Source: Bacillota bacterium (GTDB lineage: Bacteria; Bacillota; Clostridia; Oscillospirales; Ruminococcaceae). From it: a stretch of 41,735 nt of DNA. The notes under the pieces were generated by a model. The model was given only the letters and a program-made list of their open reading frames with translations, was not told the DNA's origin and made no database searches. A program made the translations under genes and the position numbers. Below, piece after piece: positions 15,111-23,308 of this stretch; within the stretch, counting starts at the first letter, position 1; every line of letters starts with the position of its first letter. The DNA lies in assembly GCA_023415575.1 (NCBI GenBank), contig JAEZKF010000025.1:1-41735 (forward strand). The letters run 5' to 3'.

Positions 15111-16637
15111 TTGAAAAGAGTACTTAGCATCCTGCTAGCCCTTTGCATGACAACCTGCTTACTCGAAGCCTTGGGCACAACAGTAAATGCACAGACAACT
15201 TCAAAAGTTTATGTGGCGGGCGTTGATGTAATCGGTGGTGGCTACTGGGTTAATGACGGCGAGGGCGGCATCACCACTGAGGGCGCAAGCAAAGACAACT
15301 ATAATGTAAGCTACAATAACGGTACCCTTACACTAAACGGCGCTTATATTGCCAACTGCTTAGATTGGGGGTCAGGTAATTACTGCGCTGCTATTTATGC
15401 AGCAGGTAACCTAAATATCAAACTGCTTGGCGTCAACACAGTTACCGGCAGGGACAACACTTTCAGTTATGGCGTGTTTACGACTGACGGAACGCTCACC
15501 ATCAGCGGCAGCGGAACTCTAAACGCAACCGCCGGAACAGCACAAAATTATAGTTTTGCAATAAGATGCGATAACATTATCATCAATGGTGGTACGGTGA
15601 TTGCTAACGGTGGTTCATGTAGTGGAAACACCTTAGGCATCCTAACGAGTAATAATGCTTGCATCACCGACGGCACGGTCATTGCCACCGGAGGGCAGAC
15701 AACTGGGTCAAATTATCCAATGAGCATTGGATTTTCAGCTTCAGAAGCTATAATTAGCGGCGGCAGTGTTACTGCTACTGGAGGTAACGCATACTACAAA
15801 AGCACAGGAATTTTTATTTACCAAGGTATCACAATCTCTGGTGACGCTGTTGTCCACGCCACAGGGTCTACAGCAACCCGTCCCGACGATGGATCGAGTT
15901 ACGGTATTTATACCAATACCGGAGAAGTGCCTCAAATTATCCTCTTAAACGGCACGCTGATTGCAGAGTCCGATAGTGCGGCAACTACAAGTGCTCTATC
16001 CAGACAACCCACATGCCCAACGAATTATGAATGGCGCATTTCCAAGGATGACTCCCTTAGCACCAAGGCATATGAATGGCAAGCTGACCATACCTATGTA
16101 GAGCTAAGGTCCGTTTCTTATCCGGTAACCGATACCCCCGCGACCTTGGGTGGTAATTCGGGCAACGCCGACTTCATTTCTGTCACTGATGCAGCAACGG
16201 GTGTGCGCGTAAAGGGCGATTATTCGGGTTTCTTTACGGTGTCTTATCTCACTGATAAAGCCACCGGCCGCGCCAACGAGTTTGTGGACGCTGCAGCCTA
16301 TAAGCAGCTGCTTAATTCGGTCGGCAGCGGGTATACCGTCCTTAATGCATATGAGGTTAAGGCGGATGACTACACCGGCAGCCTGACCCTGACCTTCCCG
16401 GTTGGGGACAAGCACAACGGCAAGGAGTATGTTGTGGTACATAAGACCTCCTCGGGTGCCATCAAAACCTATACGGGCACCGTCTCGGACGGCAAGATTG
16501 TAATCACCGTTTCAAGCCTCTCTCCCTTTATGGTTGCCGTCAAGGACGGAGTACGCATTCCTGAGACCGGAGCGCTGGGGCTGTTTGAGTACATCCTTAG
16601 CTACCTGCAAAGCTGGGTTTATACTGTTTTAAACTAA
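15111..16637 (+). CDS. Secreted beta-helix/carbohydrate-binding surface protein, paralogue without Ig-like domain
   Basis: This 508-residue protein starts at TTG 15111 behind GAAAGG, with a signal peptide ending TTVNA. Its beta-helix repeats (LTISGSGTLNATAGT, IIINGGTVIANGG) align closely with the upstream paralogue from the signal peptide to about residue 325. The Ig-like domain is missing, replaced by a short linker. The last 100 residues (VGDKHNGKEYVVVHKTSSGA to IPETGALGLFEYILSYLQ) are again nearly identical. The tandem pair points to duplication followed by gain or loss of one domain. Like its twin it carries IPETG with a hydrophobic but uncharged end. Surface attachment and polysaccharide binding are inferred. 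Confidence 0.78.
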   Translation: MKRVLSILLALCMTTCLLEALGTTVNAQTTSKVYVAGVDVIGGGYWVNDGEGGITTEGASKDNYNVSYNNGTLTLNGAYIANCLDWGSGNYCAAIYAAGNLNIKLLGVNTVTGRDNTFSYGVFTTDGTLTISGSGTLNATAGTAQNYSFAIRCDNIIINGGTVIANGGSCSGNTLGILTSNNACITDGTVIATGGQTTGSNYPMSIGFSASEAIISGGSVTATGGNAYYKSTGIFIYQGITISGDAVVHATGSTATRPDDGSSYGIYTNTGEVPQIILLNGTLIAESDSAATTSALSRQPTCPTNYEWRISKDDSLSTKAYEWQADHTYVELRSVSYPVTDTPATLGGNSGNADFISVTDAATGVRVKGDYSGFFTVSYLTDKATGRANEFVDAAAYKQLLNSVGSGYTVLNAYEVKADDYTGSLTLTFPVGDKHNGKEYVVVHKTSSGAIKTYTGTVSDGKIVITVSSLSPFMVAVKDGVRIPETGALGLFEYILSYLQSWVYTVLN

Positions 16638-16658
16638 GTTTATAATTCCTTAGCGTTT

Positions 16659-16701
16659 GGTGCCCTTTGCCTTATGCGCTCAGCGCATGGCAAGGGGCAC
16701 C
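16659..16701 (+). terminator. Long hairpin terminator after the surface-protein pair
   Basis: GGTGCCC/GGGCACC extends through TTTGCC/GGCAAG-type pairing to an apical ATGCGC/GCGCAT stem with a TCA loop, and is followed by ATCATTTTAATT. It lies 21 bp after the stop codon. Confidence 0.8.
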
Positions 16702-16787
16702 ATCATTTTAATTGCCGGACATGATGTTTACATGTACAGCAATAACGAGTAAACTTAATATTAACTTAGTAAAGGGGCTTGTATTGC

Positions 16788-17405
16788 ATGGATGAAAGAA
16801 TAAAAAGGGCAATCCAAAACCTTCAGAAGAATAACATGGCGGGTTATTACACTAGCTCACAACAGGAGCTATTATCCTTACTTTCCACTTTGCTTGTTGA
16901 AGGTGAAAGGATTGGCTGCGCGGATTCCGTAACACTTGAGCAGACAGGGGTATTTGAATATCTGCGCAGCGGAAAATTTACGTTCTATGATAAGCATCAG
17001 CCAGATTTAACAAGCGAGGAGAAAAGGCAAATCTACATCAAGAACTTTGATGCCGACACATTTATTACGGGAACAAACGCCGTTACTACAGACGGGCAGC
17101 TGTTTAACATCGATGGAAATGGCAGCCGTGTAGCCCCTATGATTTACGGGCCCAAACAGGTTATCGTTGTTGTAGGCGTCAATAAATTAGTAGACACTGT
17201 GGAACAAGCGGTAAGCCGTACAAGGCAGGTTGCAGCGCCGCTGGACGCAAAGAGGCTTAATAAGGATACACCCTGTGTAAAACTCGGCAGATGCATTGAC
17301 TGCAAGCACGAACATCGTATTTGTAATGATTTTGTCTTGATTTCAAGACAGTTTATAAAGGATCGGATTAAGGTCATCTTTGTAGAAGGCACCTACGGAT
17401 ACTGA
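16788..17405 (+). CDS. LUD-domain (LutC/DUF162-like) lactate-utilisation family protein
   Basis: I start this 205-residue protein at ATG 16788, 10 bp after AAAGGGG; a TTG at 16779 is too close to that site. It has the LUD fold pattern: an N-terminal helix (ERIKRAIQNLQKNNMAGYY), GVFEYLRSGKFTFYD, FDADTFITGTNAVTTDGQL (the conserved ITGxNAxxxxG segment), then GPKQVIVVVGVNKLV. Full LutABC systems oxidise L-lactate, but LutA and LutB are absent, and stand-alone proteins of this subgroup are common in Clostridia with no settled role. A C-x2-C pair (CIDCKHEH) near the C-terminus could bind metal. It is a single gene between two terminators. Confidence 0.8.
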   Translation: MDERIKRAIQNLQKNNMAGYYTSSQQELLSLLSTLLVEGERIGCADSVTLEQTGVFEYLRSGKFTFYDKHQPDLTSEEKRQIYIKNFDADTFITGTNAVTTDGQLFNIDGNGSRVAPMIYGPKQVIVVVGVNKLVDTVEQAVSRTRQVAAPLDAKRLNKDTPCVKLGRCIDCKHEHRICNDFVLISRQFIKDRIKVIFVEGTYGY

Positions 17406-17436
17406 TGCAGGTAGCGGCAGGTATTTGAAAAAGTGA

Positions 17437-17464
17437 AAGCCACGGGTTAACCCGTGGCTTTTTT
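17437..17464 (+). terminator. Intrinsic terminator after the LUD gene
   Basis: A perfect 10-bp stem AAGCCACGGG/CCCGTGGCTT with a TTAA loop is followed by a T tract (TTTTT), 31 bp after the stop codon. Confidence 0.9.
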
Positions 17465-17556
17465 GTGCGCTACTCTGCAAACTGATTTGAGCTAACTTCT
17501 TTTTATGATTATACCGCATTTGCTTTTTACATATATATCTCTTGAGGTGAGAAGCA

Positions 17557-18255
17557 ATGTTCTTAATCATCAAGAGACGGGTTTCGCATGCAATACTGCT
17601 TGTATGCGTTATCATATTCACTTTGGGTTGCCTGATTATAAGTGCGCAAAGTATAATGACTTCCGCCAGCAGCAGGTCAGAGTATTCCATCCTAATCGAG
17701 ATTGATGAAAAAACGCTGTACCTGTTTGAGGACGGGGAGCTCATAAAAAAGTACCCCATCGCATCAGGAACGAAGGATATGCCTTCCCCCATTGGGTCAT
17801 GGCGAATTGTCAATAAGGGCAAATGGAGCAAGGGCTTTGGGGGCCACTGGATGGGGCTTAACGTTCCTTGGGGAACCTATGGGATACACGGAACAAAACG
17901 AGAGGACACCATCGGAAGGGCAGCAAGCCATGGGTGTATTCGAATGTATAACAGGGATGTCAAGGAGCTGTATCGGATTGTACCAATCAACACACCTGTC
18001 GTAATCAACAACGGCCCCTTTGGCCCCTTTGGGACAGGGTTTAAGGAGATACATCCCGGAGACAGGGGTGCTGATGTATATGCCGTTCAGGAAAGGCTTA
18101 AGGAGCTGGGTTATTTCAATGGGTACGTGTCCGGCATATACGGCGAGGATCTAAAAGTAGCCGTTCACAAGTTTCAGGCAGACCATAACCTCAAGGTGAA
18201 AAACGCCATCACGCACGAGGATTATGAGGCTATGGGCTTTAAGGAGTTTGAATAA
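17557..18255 (+). CDS. L,D-transpeptidase (YkuD) with C-terminal peptidoglycan-binding domain
   Basis: The 232-residue protein has an N-terminal membrane anchor or signal (residues 9-30) and a YkuD catalytic domain (43-152). The domain opens ILIEIDEKTLYLFEDGELIK and contains the active-site signature with IHG (His111) and SHGCIRM (His125, Cys127). A C-terminal PG_binding_1 domain (165-228) includes DRGADVYAVQERLKELGYF. It would make 3-3 cross-links, or anchor proteins, in peptidoglycan outside the membrane. ATG 17557 lies behind TTGAGGTGAG. Its stop is 3 bp from the stop of the convergent ligD, with no terminator between. Confidence 0.92.
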   Translation: MFLIIKRRVSHAILLVCVIIFTLGCLIISAQSIMTSASSRSEYSILIEIDEKTLYLFEDGELIKKYPIASGTKDMPSPIGSWRIVNKGKWSKGFGGHWMGLNVPWGTYGIHGTKREDTIGRAASHGCIRMYNRDVKELYRIVPINTPVVINNGPFGPFGTGFKEIHPGDRGADVYAVQERLKELGYFNGYVSGIYGEDLKVAVHKFQADHNLKVKNAITHEDYEAMGFKEFE

Positions 18256-18258
18256 TGC

Positions 18259-20700
18259 CTATCTAAGCTGCTGGTTTTGCTCAAAGAAGCCCTTCCACGG
18301 GTCGGGCCCTTCAATCCTTTTTAGGGCATCGGCCATCGTGATCCCATCGGGGGCGATTGTATCAAGCTCATCCCACGCAACGGGCATGGATACCCTTGCT
18401 CCCTTTCTCGCTCTTATGGAATAGGGGGCAATGCTTGTTGCACCTCTACCGTTGCGAATCCAGTCGATGAAGATCTTGTTTGTCCTTTTGGCCTTTCTGA
18501 CATTGCTCGTATACCGGTCGGGCCATTTCTGTTCCATGACTTCCGCAACGCGGCGGGCAAAGTCGTAAAACACATCCCACGAAACGGTGGGTTTTAAGGG
18601 GACAACCACATGGTAGCCCTTGCCCCCGCTTGTTTTTAGATATGATTGCAGCGAAAGCTCGGTGAGTATCTCTTTGATGTCCCTGACCCCCTGACGCACC
18701 GCAGCTAAGTCCAGCCCCTCGTCAGGGTCTAGGTCGAACACCATCATGTCCGGCTTTTCAAGCGTCTCTACCCTGCTGCCCCAGATGTGGAACTCCAGTG
18801 TGCCCATCTGCACCTCGGAAACAAGACCCGATACGTCGTCGATATAGAAGTAATCCTCCGTCTCGCCGTCGCTGTTGGTGACAGGGATTGCGACTACGCC
18901 CTTGCTGTCGGTGCCGGGGTGTTTTTTGAAAAAGCAGGCCTCGGATATCCCCTTCGGGCACCGGATGATGCTTAGAATCCTGTGGCCTACATAGGGCAAC
19001 ATACGGTTTGCGATTTGTGCGTAATATCGGGCAACATCCGCTTTTGTGATATGAGCATCCTCATACATCACCTTGTCGGGGCTTGAAATCCTTACCCCTT
19101 CAATCATGATACTACCGTCTTTCTGTTCCATGGGCTTCTCCGCTTCTTGTTCGGATGAGCAGCATTGTGCTGCATCATCCGGCTTTTCTCTTTTTACATC
19201 CTTGGGGTTCTTATCGGTGCGTAGGCCCTTGTAGCTTGCCTGCCTTAGGAGGTTTTCATCGGTCCACTCGGCAAACTTGACTTGTGCAACCAGCCTTGGC
19301 TCAAGATATGTTACCCTTTCGTTTGACCTGACCTTTGGAGCGATTTTAAAAGGAGACTGCACTCTTTTTAAACCTTCAAACTCCCGCTCCAGCTCTGAGA
19401 TATCTGATCCGCTTAAACCCGTTCCGGCCCTTCCGGCATAGACAAACTCCTCGCCCTCATACACGCCGAGGAGCAAGGAACTGATTCCGCGCGCCTTTTT
19501 TTCAGACTGCGTATACCCTCCGATGACAAACTCCTGCAGCTTGCCGCATTTTAACTTTATCCAGTCGCCGTTTCGCGTTCCGGTGTAGGCGGAGTCCGCC
19601 TTTTTGCCGACGATGCCCTCCATACCGGCCTCGCAGGCTGCGCGAAAGCAGTCTGCGCCGCTTCCAATAACGTGCTTGCTGTAATATAGGTTTTTCGGGG
19701 CGGTTTGCATCAGAGATTCGAGCATCTGCTTTCTTTCGGTCAAGGGCTTTGCCCGCAGGTCAGCCCCGTCCAAGGCGAGGAGATCAAAGATGATATAGGT
19801 GAGGCTTTTGCCCCCGCGGTTTTTCATATAGTTTTGCAGGGCCTGAAAATCCGTCTTGCCCTGCGTGTCGGTTACCACCATCTCACCATCAAGCACCATC
19901 GCCCTGCCTGCGGCCCAGTCGACGAGATAAGCTGCGATGTCTGTAAAACGGGCTGAATAGTCGTTGCCGCCGCGCGTCATGAGGCGGGCGCTGTTGCCCT
20001 CTACATAGGCGATAATCCGGTAGCCGTCATATTTCATCTCATACAACCAATCGTCCCCCTCGGGGATGGTGGTCACGAGTTTTGCAAGCTGGGGCTCAGT
20101 TCTGTCAAAGGGATTTTTAGTGAGCATTTCGTCCTTGCCTGTTTCAATCTCCTGCATGGTACGTCCGGTTCGGATACTGGTATTAAGCTCAGAAACCCCG
20201 TCCTCGCTTTGGGCGTACTCGTCCTTTTCTTTAAGCAAAAGCCAATTATTATCGGTCTCGCCGTCTTTTGGCTTCATACGCACCAAGGCCCATTTTCCTT
20301 TGAGCCTTCTGCCCCTTAGGATAAACTTGAGCGACCCCTCGCGCAGACCTGCATCAACATCCGTGTAGGGCTCCCAATAGCCTTCGTCCCACAGCATCAC
20401 GGTGCCGCCGCCATACTCCCCTTTGGGGATTATCCCCTCAAAGTTTCGGTATTCGATGGGGTGGTCCTCCACCTGTACGGCAAGGCGTTTGTCGCGCGGG
20501 TCATAGGATGGCCCTTTAGGCACCGCCCAGCTTAGCAGTACCCCGCCCCACTCAAGACGAAAGTCATAGTGGTCTCTGCGTGCCAGATGGTGCTGGACGA
20601 CAAACCGCAGGCCCTGTTCATCCGGTGCGGCCTCACCCATGGGCTCAGAGGTTTTATCAAAATTTCTTTTCTTGTTGTAATCGCTAAGCTGTACTGCCAT
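18259..20700 (-). CDS. ligD: Multifunctional ATP-dependent DNA ligase D (NHEJ)
   Basis: The 813-residue enzyme has all three LigD modules in the order phosphoesterase-ligase-polymerase. Residues 20-165 are the 3'-phosphoesterase (RRDHYDFRLEWGG with His44 and Asp46, and VEDHPIEY with His80). Residues 195-490 are the ATP ligase, with EMKYDGYR (adenylated Lys223), DGEMVV and IKLKCG. Residues 530-800 are the primase-type polymerase, with FDLDPD metal ligands Asp656 and Asp658. It repairs double-strand breaks by end joining together with Ku. It begins 5 bp after the ku stop, so they form a ku-ligD operon. Full-length with all key residues visible. Bacillus LigD lacks the phosphoesterase module, so this form is closer to other lineages. 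Confidence 0.95.
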   Translation of the reverse strand: MAVQLSDYNKKRNFDKTSEPMGEAAPDEQGLRFVVQHHLARRDHYDFRLEWGGVLLSWAVPKGPSYDPRDKRLAVQVEDHPIEYRNFEGIIPKGEYGGGTVMLWDEGYWEPYTDVDAGLREGSLKFILRGRRLKGKWALVRMKPKDGETDNNWLLLKEKDEYAQSEDGVSELNTSIRTGRTMQEIETGKDEMLTKNPFDRTEPQLAKLVTTIPEGDDWLYEMKYDGYRIIAYVEGNSARLMTRGGNDYSARFTDIAAYLVDWAAGRAMVLDGEMVVTDTQGKTDFQALQNYMKNRGGKSLTYIIFDLLALDGADLRAKPLTERKQMLESLMQTAPKNLYYSKHVIGSGADCFRAACEAGMEGIVGKKADSAYTGTRNGDWIKLKCGKLQEFVIGGYTQSEKKARGISSLLLGVYEGEEFVYAGRAGTGLSGSDISELEREFEGLKRVQSPFKIAPKVRSNERVTYLEPRLVAQVKFAEWTDENLLRQASYKGLRTDKNPKDVKREKPDDAAQCCSSEQEAEKPMEQKDGSIMIEGVRISSPDKVMYEDAHITKADVARYYAQIANRMLPYVGHRILSIIRCPKGISEACFFKKHPGTDSKGVVAIPVTNSDGETEDYFYIDDVSGLVSEVQMGTLEFHIWGSRVETLEKPDMMVFDLDPDEGLDLAAVRQGVRDIKEILTELSLQSYLKTSGGKGYHVVVPLKPTVSWDVFYDFARRVAEVMEQKWPDRYTSNVRKAKRTNKIFIDWIRNGRGATSIAPYSIRARKGARVSMPVAWDELDTIAPDGITMADALKRIEGPDPWKGFFEQNQQLR

Positions 20701-20705
20701 ATCTG

Positions 20706-21482
20706 CTACGCAGGTTCCTTCCCTTTTTGGGCCTTCTCGACGCTGGCCTTGAGGGCCTCCATGAGGTCGATTACCCTTCCGGTGCTTTCCGGCTCTGTAG
20801 CGACAATCTCCTTGCCGGAGATCTTAGTTTCAATCAGGGCGCGGAGCTTAACTTGGTATTCGTCCTTGTACTTTTCGGGGTCAAAGGGCGTATCCATCGA
20901 GTTGATAAGAACGCGCGCCATATTAAGCTCCTGCTCGGAGACCGCAGGCTTTGCATATTGCTTTTGCAGCTCCCTGATATCATCCGCATAAAACATGGTT
21001 GAAATAAGCATGCCGTCCTCGCGGGGGATGAGGGCCATGAGGGTGTCCTTTGTACCCATGACGGTTTTGCCTATGGCAATCTTCTGCTCGGCCATCAAAG
21101 CGGTGCGCAAAAGTTCAAAGGCCTTTTCCCCTCCCGCTTCGGGTATGGCCTGATAGGTCTTGTCGTAATAGACCGGGGATATCTGGTTAAGCTGGGCGAA
21201 GTGCAGAATCTGAATGGACTTCTCCTTTTCGGTTTTGATTTTCTCTATCTCCTCGTCCGTGACAACCACATACTTGTCCTTATCGTACTCAAACCCCTTT
21301 ACAATGTCGCCTGCCGCTATCTCCTTGCCGCAGTGGGCGCAGGTCTTCTTGTAGCGGATGCGGCTGTTGTCCTCCTTGTGAAGCTGATTGAAATGGACAT
21401 CGTTGTCCTGCGTTGCCGTGTACATCGCAATCGGAATTGCAACCAAGCCAAAGGATATGACGGATTTATGTGAAACAGCCAT
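20706..21482 (-). CDS. ku: Ku, bacterial non-homologous end-joining DNA-end-binding protein
   Basis: I start at ATG 21482, 8 nt after GGAGG, giving 258 residues beginning MAVSHKSVISFGLVAIPIAM, the conserved Ku opening; a longer frame up to 21581 adds unrelated residues. The core contains YKKTCAHCGKEIAAGDIVKG, DEEIEKI, and LMALIPREDGMLISTMFYAD, all typical of the bacterial Ku ring-forming domain. The C-terminus ends in a short Lys-rich stretch (EKAQKGKEPA). Ku homodimers thread onto broken DNA ends and recruit LigD, encoded next. NHEJ pairs in Firmicutes often protect spores or stationary cells; whether this organism sporulates cannot be seen here. Confidence 0.95.
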   Translation of the reverse strand: MAVSHKSVISFGLVAIPIAMYTATQDNDVHFNQLHKEDNSRIRYKKTCAHCGKEIAAGDIVKGFEYDKDKYVVVTDEEIEKIKTEKEKSIQILHFAQLNQISPVYYDKTYQAIPEAGGEKAFELLRTALMAEQKIAIGKTVMGTKDTLMALIPREDGMLISTMFYADDIRELQKQYAKPAVSEQELNMARVLINSMDTPFDPEKYKDEYQVKLRALIETKISGKEIVATEPESTGRVIDLMEALKASVEKAQKGKEPA

Positions 21483-21573
21483 GTTCAACACCTCCGTCCA
21501 TATTGTTTCCATCGGGCAGGATAAAATACTGCGTTGTTCTGCCAGTGTAGCGAAAGAAAGGGGCAAACAGTAA

Positions 21574-21608
21574 ACAAGCACCGTCTCAAAGCTTGAGGCG
21601 GTGCTTGT
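21574..21608. terminator. Terminator between the flavoenzyme gene and ku
   Basis: A 16-bp stem from ACAAGCACCG to its complement CGGTGCTTGT, with one G-T pair and a 3-nt loop, lies between the stop of the minus-strand flavoenzyme gene (21627) and the ku start. It separates two minus-strand transcription units. Confidence 0.75.
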
Positions 21609-21626
21609 TATAAATCTGTGATGGTG

Positions 21627-23117
21627 TTATTTCTTCCACTCCAGCTTGTCAAGCGCCCACGCCGTCAGCTCGCTGAGGGATGGATGAATGACCATCGAGT
21701 CATAAATTGGGACGTAGGTGCCGACTTGGGGGCACATAATCCGCAAATCGCCAATCTTCTGGGCATCGAACATGTCCGCATAGCTGTCGCTGCACTTATG
21801 GCCTGCATTCATAAGGTAAACAAAGGGCTGCAGCAGGATTGCAGCGTTGGGGCCTACGATGTGAACGCCCAGAATCTTCTTGTTTTGCCCCACAATCATC
21901 TTCACAAAGCCGTTGTCATCTTCATCCTCGCTGTAGCCCATCGCCCTGCCGCCCACCACCTCGGAATAGTAGTTCTCGGCCACTGCATAATGGACGCCCG
22001 ACTCCCGAACCTCCTGCTCGGTTTTGCCGACATGCGCAACCTGCGGGTGGGTAAAGATTGCCCATGGCACGACGTCGTAGCTGACTGCTTTTTTCTCATC
22101 GCCAAACAGGTTTTGCACAAGAACCTGCGCCTCGTAGTTTGCCTTGTGGCGGAACTGGTATTTGCCGTTAATGTCGCCAAACGCCCAGATATGCTTCTGC
22201 GAGGTTTGCAGGTACTCGTCTGTGATAATCCAGCCCTTGTCGTCCAACGCTATGCCCGCCTTTTCAGCAGACAGCAGGTCGGCATTCGACCGAACGCCAG
22301 CGCATACAAAAATCTCCTCACATTCGATTGTGCTCACCTCGCCGCTTGTGCGGTTTTGCAGGGTAAGGTGCTTCTTTCCGCCTTGTGCCGAGGCCGAAAC
22401 CAGTGCGCAGTTTGTGTGTACATCGATGCCGTTTTTGACAAACTGTCTTGCTACAAAGTCGCTGATCTTTGCCTCTTCTTTGGCGATAATCCTTTCTCCC
22501 CATTCGATGAGCGTGACCTTTGCCCCAAACGCCGAGAAGATGTTGGCAAACTCAGCGCCGATTGCACCGCCGCCGATGATGGCAATGCTTTCATATGGCT
22601 TTTGCGGGAACTTCTCGCCAAAAAAGGTCTCGGAGGTTACATAGCCTGCCTCCTCCAACCCGTCTATTTCGGGCACCATGGTTCGCGCTCCGGCGGCGAT
22701 AACAAAGGCCGTTGCGGTTATCTCCTCGTTGGGCCTATTATCGTTATATCGAATCATCATGCTGTGGGAGTCTGTAAAGGAACCAGTGCCCTTATATACT
22801 GTAAGTCTCGGTATCCGCGCAAGACTTTTCTCAATCCCTTTATTTAAGTCTATCTGCTCCCACATCCTGCGGGAGATGGTTTCCCAGTCAATCTGCGGCT
22901 CAGATGAACGTATACCGATGCGGCCGGAGGATTGCATTTCCCGTATCAAATCCGCCGGATATACGAGCATCTTGGACGGAATACAGCCCTTTGTCAGGCA
23001 GGTTCCGCCGAACTTCGACTTCTCTACTAGAGCACATTTCAGGCCTTGGCGCAGCGCTTCTTCCAGCACCATGAGGCCCGCTCCACTGCCGACTACCACC
23101 AAATCAAACCGCTTCAT
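21627..23117 (-). CDS. Dihydrolipoyl dehydrogenase-like FAD/NAD disulfide oxidoreductase
   Basis: The 496-residue protein is a class I pyridine nucleotide-disulfide oxidoreductase. It has an N-terminal FAD site (VVVGSGAGLMVLEEALRQG), the redox disulfide GGTCLTKGCIPSK (two Cys five apart), a second nucleotide site (IAIIGGGAIGAEFANIFSAFG), an FAD contact near IWAFGDINGKYQF, and the dimerisation domain with VIHPSLSELTAW supplying the catalytic His-Glu pair. It would move electrons between NAD(P)H and a disulfide such as lipoamide. No E1/E2 or glycine-cleavage genes are nearby, so its partner is unknown; mercuric-reductase-like enzymes share this layout but the N-terminal metal-binding domain is missing. 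ATG 23117 follows GGAGGA. Confidence 0.88.
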   Translation of the reverse strand: MKRFDLVVVGSGAGLMVLEEALRQGLKCALVEKSKFGGTCLTKGCIPSKMLVYPADLIREMQSSGRIGIRSSEPQIDWETISRRMWEQIDLNKGIEKSLARIPRLTVYKGTGSFTDSHSMMIRYNDNRPNEEITATAFVIAAGARTMVPEIDGLEEAGYVTSETFFGEKFPQKPYESIAIIGGGAIGAEFANIFSAFGAKVTLIEWGERIIAKEEAKISDFVARQFVKNGIDVHTNCALVSASAQGGKKHLTLQNRTSGEVSTIECEEIFVCAGVRSNADLLSAEKAGIALDDKGWIITDEYLQTSQKHIWAFGDINGKYQFRHKANYEAQVLVQNLFGDEKKAVSYDVVPWAIFTHPQVAHVGKTEQEVRESGVHYAVAENYYSEVVGGRAMGYSEDEDDNGFVKMIVGQNKKILGVHIVGPNAAILLQPFVYLMNAGHKCSDSYADMFDAQKIGDLRIMCPQVGTYVPIYDSMVIHPSLSELTAWALDKLEWKK

Positions 23118-23166
23118 ATCATTCCTCCGTCCTTTTTCACATTCTTCTCTTTGATTATTTGACTAT

Positions 23167-23194
23167 ATTATACTCCTATTCATCAATTTTGTAA
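23167..23194 (-). promoter_or_regulatory. Candidate promoter of the flavoenzyme gene
   Basis: Reading the minus strand, TTACAA (23194-23189), a 16-bp spacer and a consensus TATAAT (23172-23167) lie about 50 bp before the ATG at 23117. The -35 box is weak. Confidence 0.45.
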
Positions 23195-23225
23195 TATAAT
23201 CTGAATTGCTGTCAAAACGCGGAGA

Positions 23226-23262
23226 AACCCGAACCTCTCCCCTTCGCGAGCAGGCTCGGGTT
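23226..23262 (-). terminator. Terminator of the aldouronate operon
   Basis: AAACCCGA-type left arm (23226-23232) pairs with TCGGGTT (23256-23262), with further CC/GG pairing after a mismatch. It lies 46 bp beyond the stop of the last minus-strand oxidoreductase gene and is followed on that strand by TTTCTCC. The T tract is short. Confidence 0.55.
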
Positions 23263-23308
23263 ATCCCTTTATGGTACCAATGAGAATGAAGAGACCTATG
23301 TAACGGAA

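Noticed and set aside
16788..17405. A lutABC lactate oxidation operon
   Set aside because: Only a LUD-domain protein is present between two terminators; no LutA or LutB neighbours exist.
21618..22847. A 409-codon plus-strand frame opposite the flavoenzyme gene
   Set aside because: The minus strand encodes an intact disulfide oxidoreductase with all motifs; the long antisense frame follows from its codon composition.
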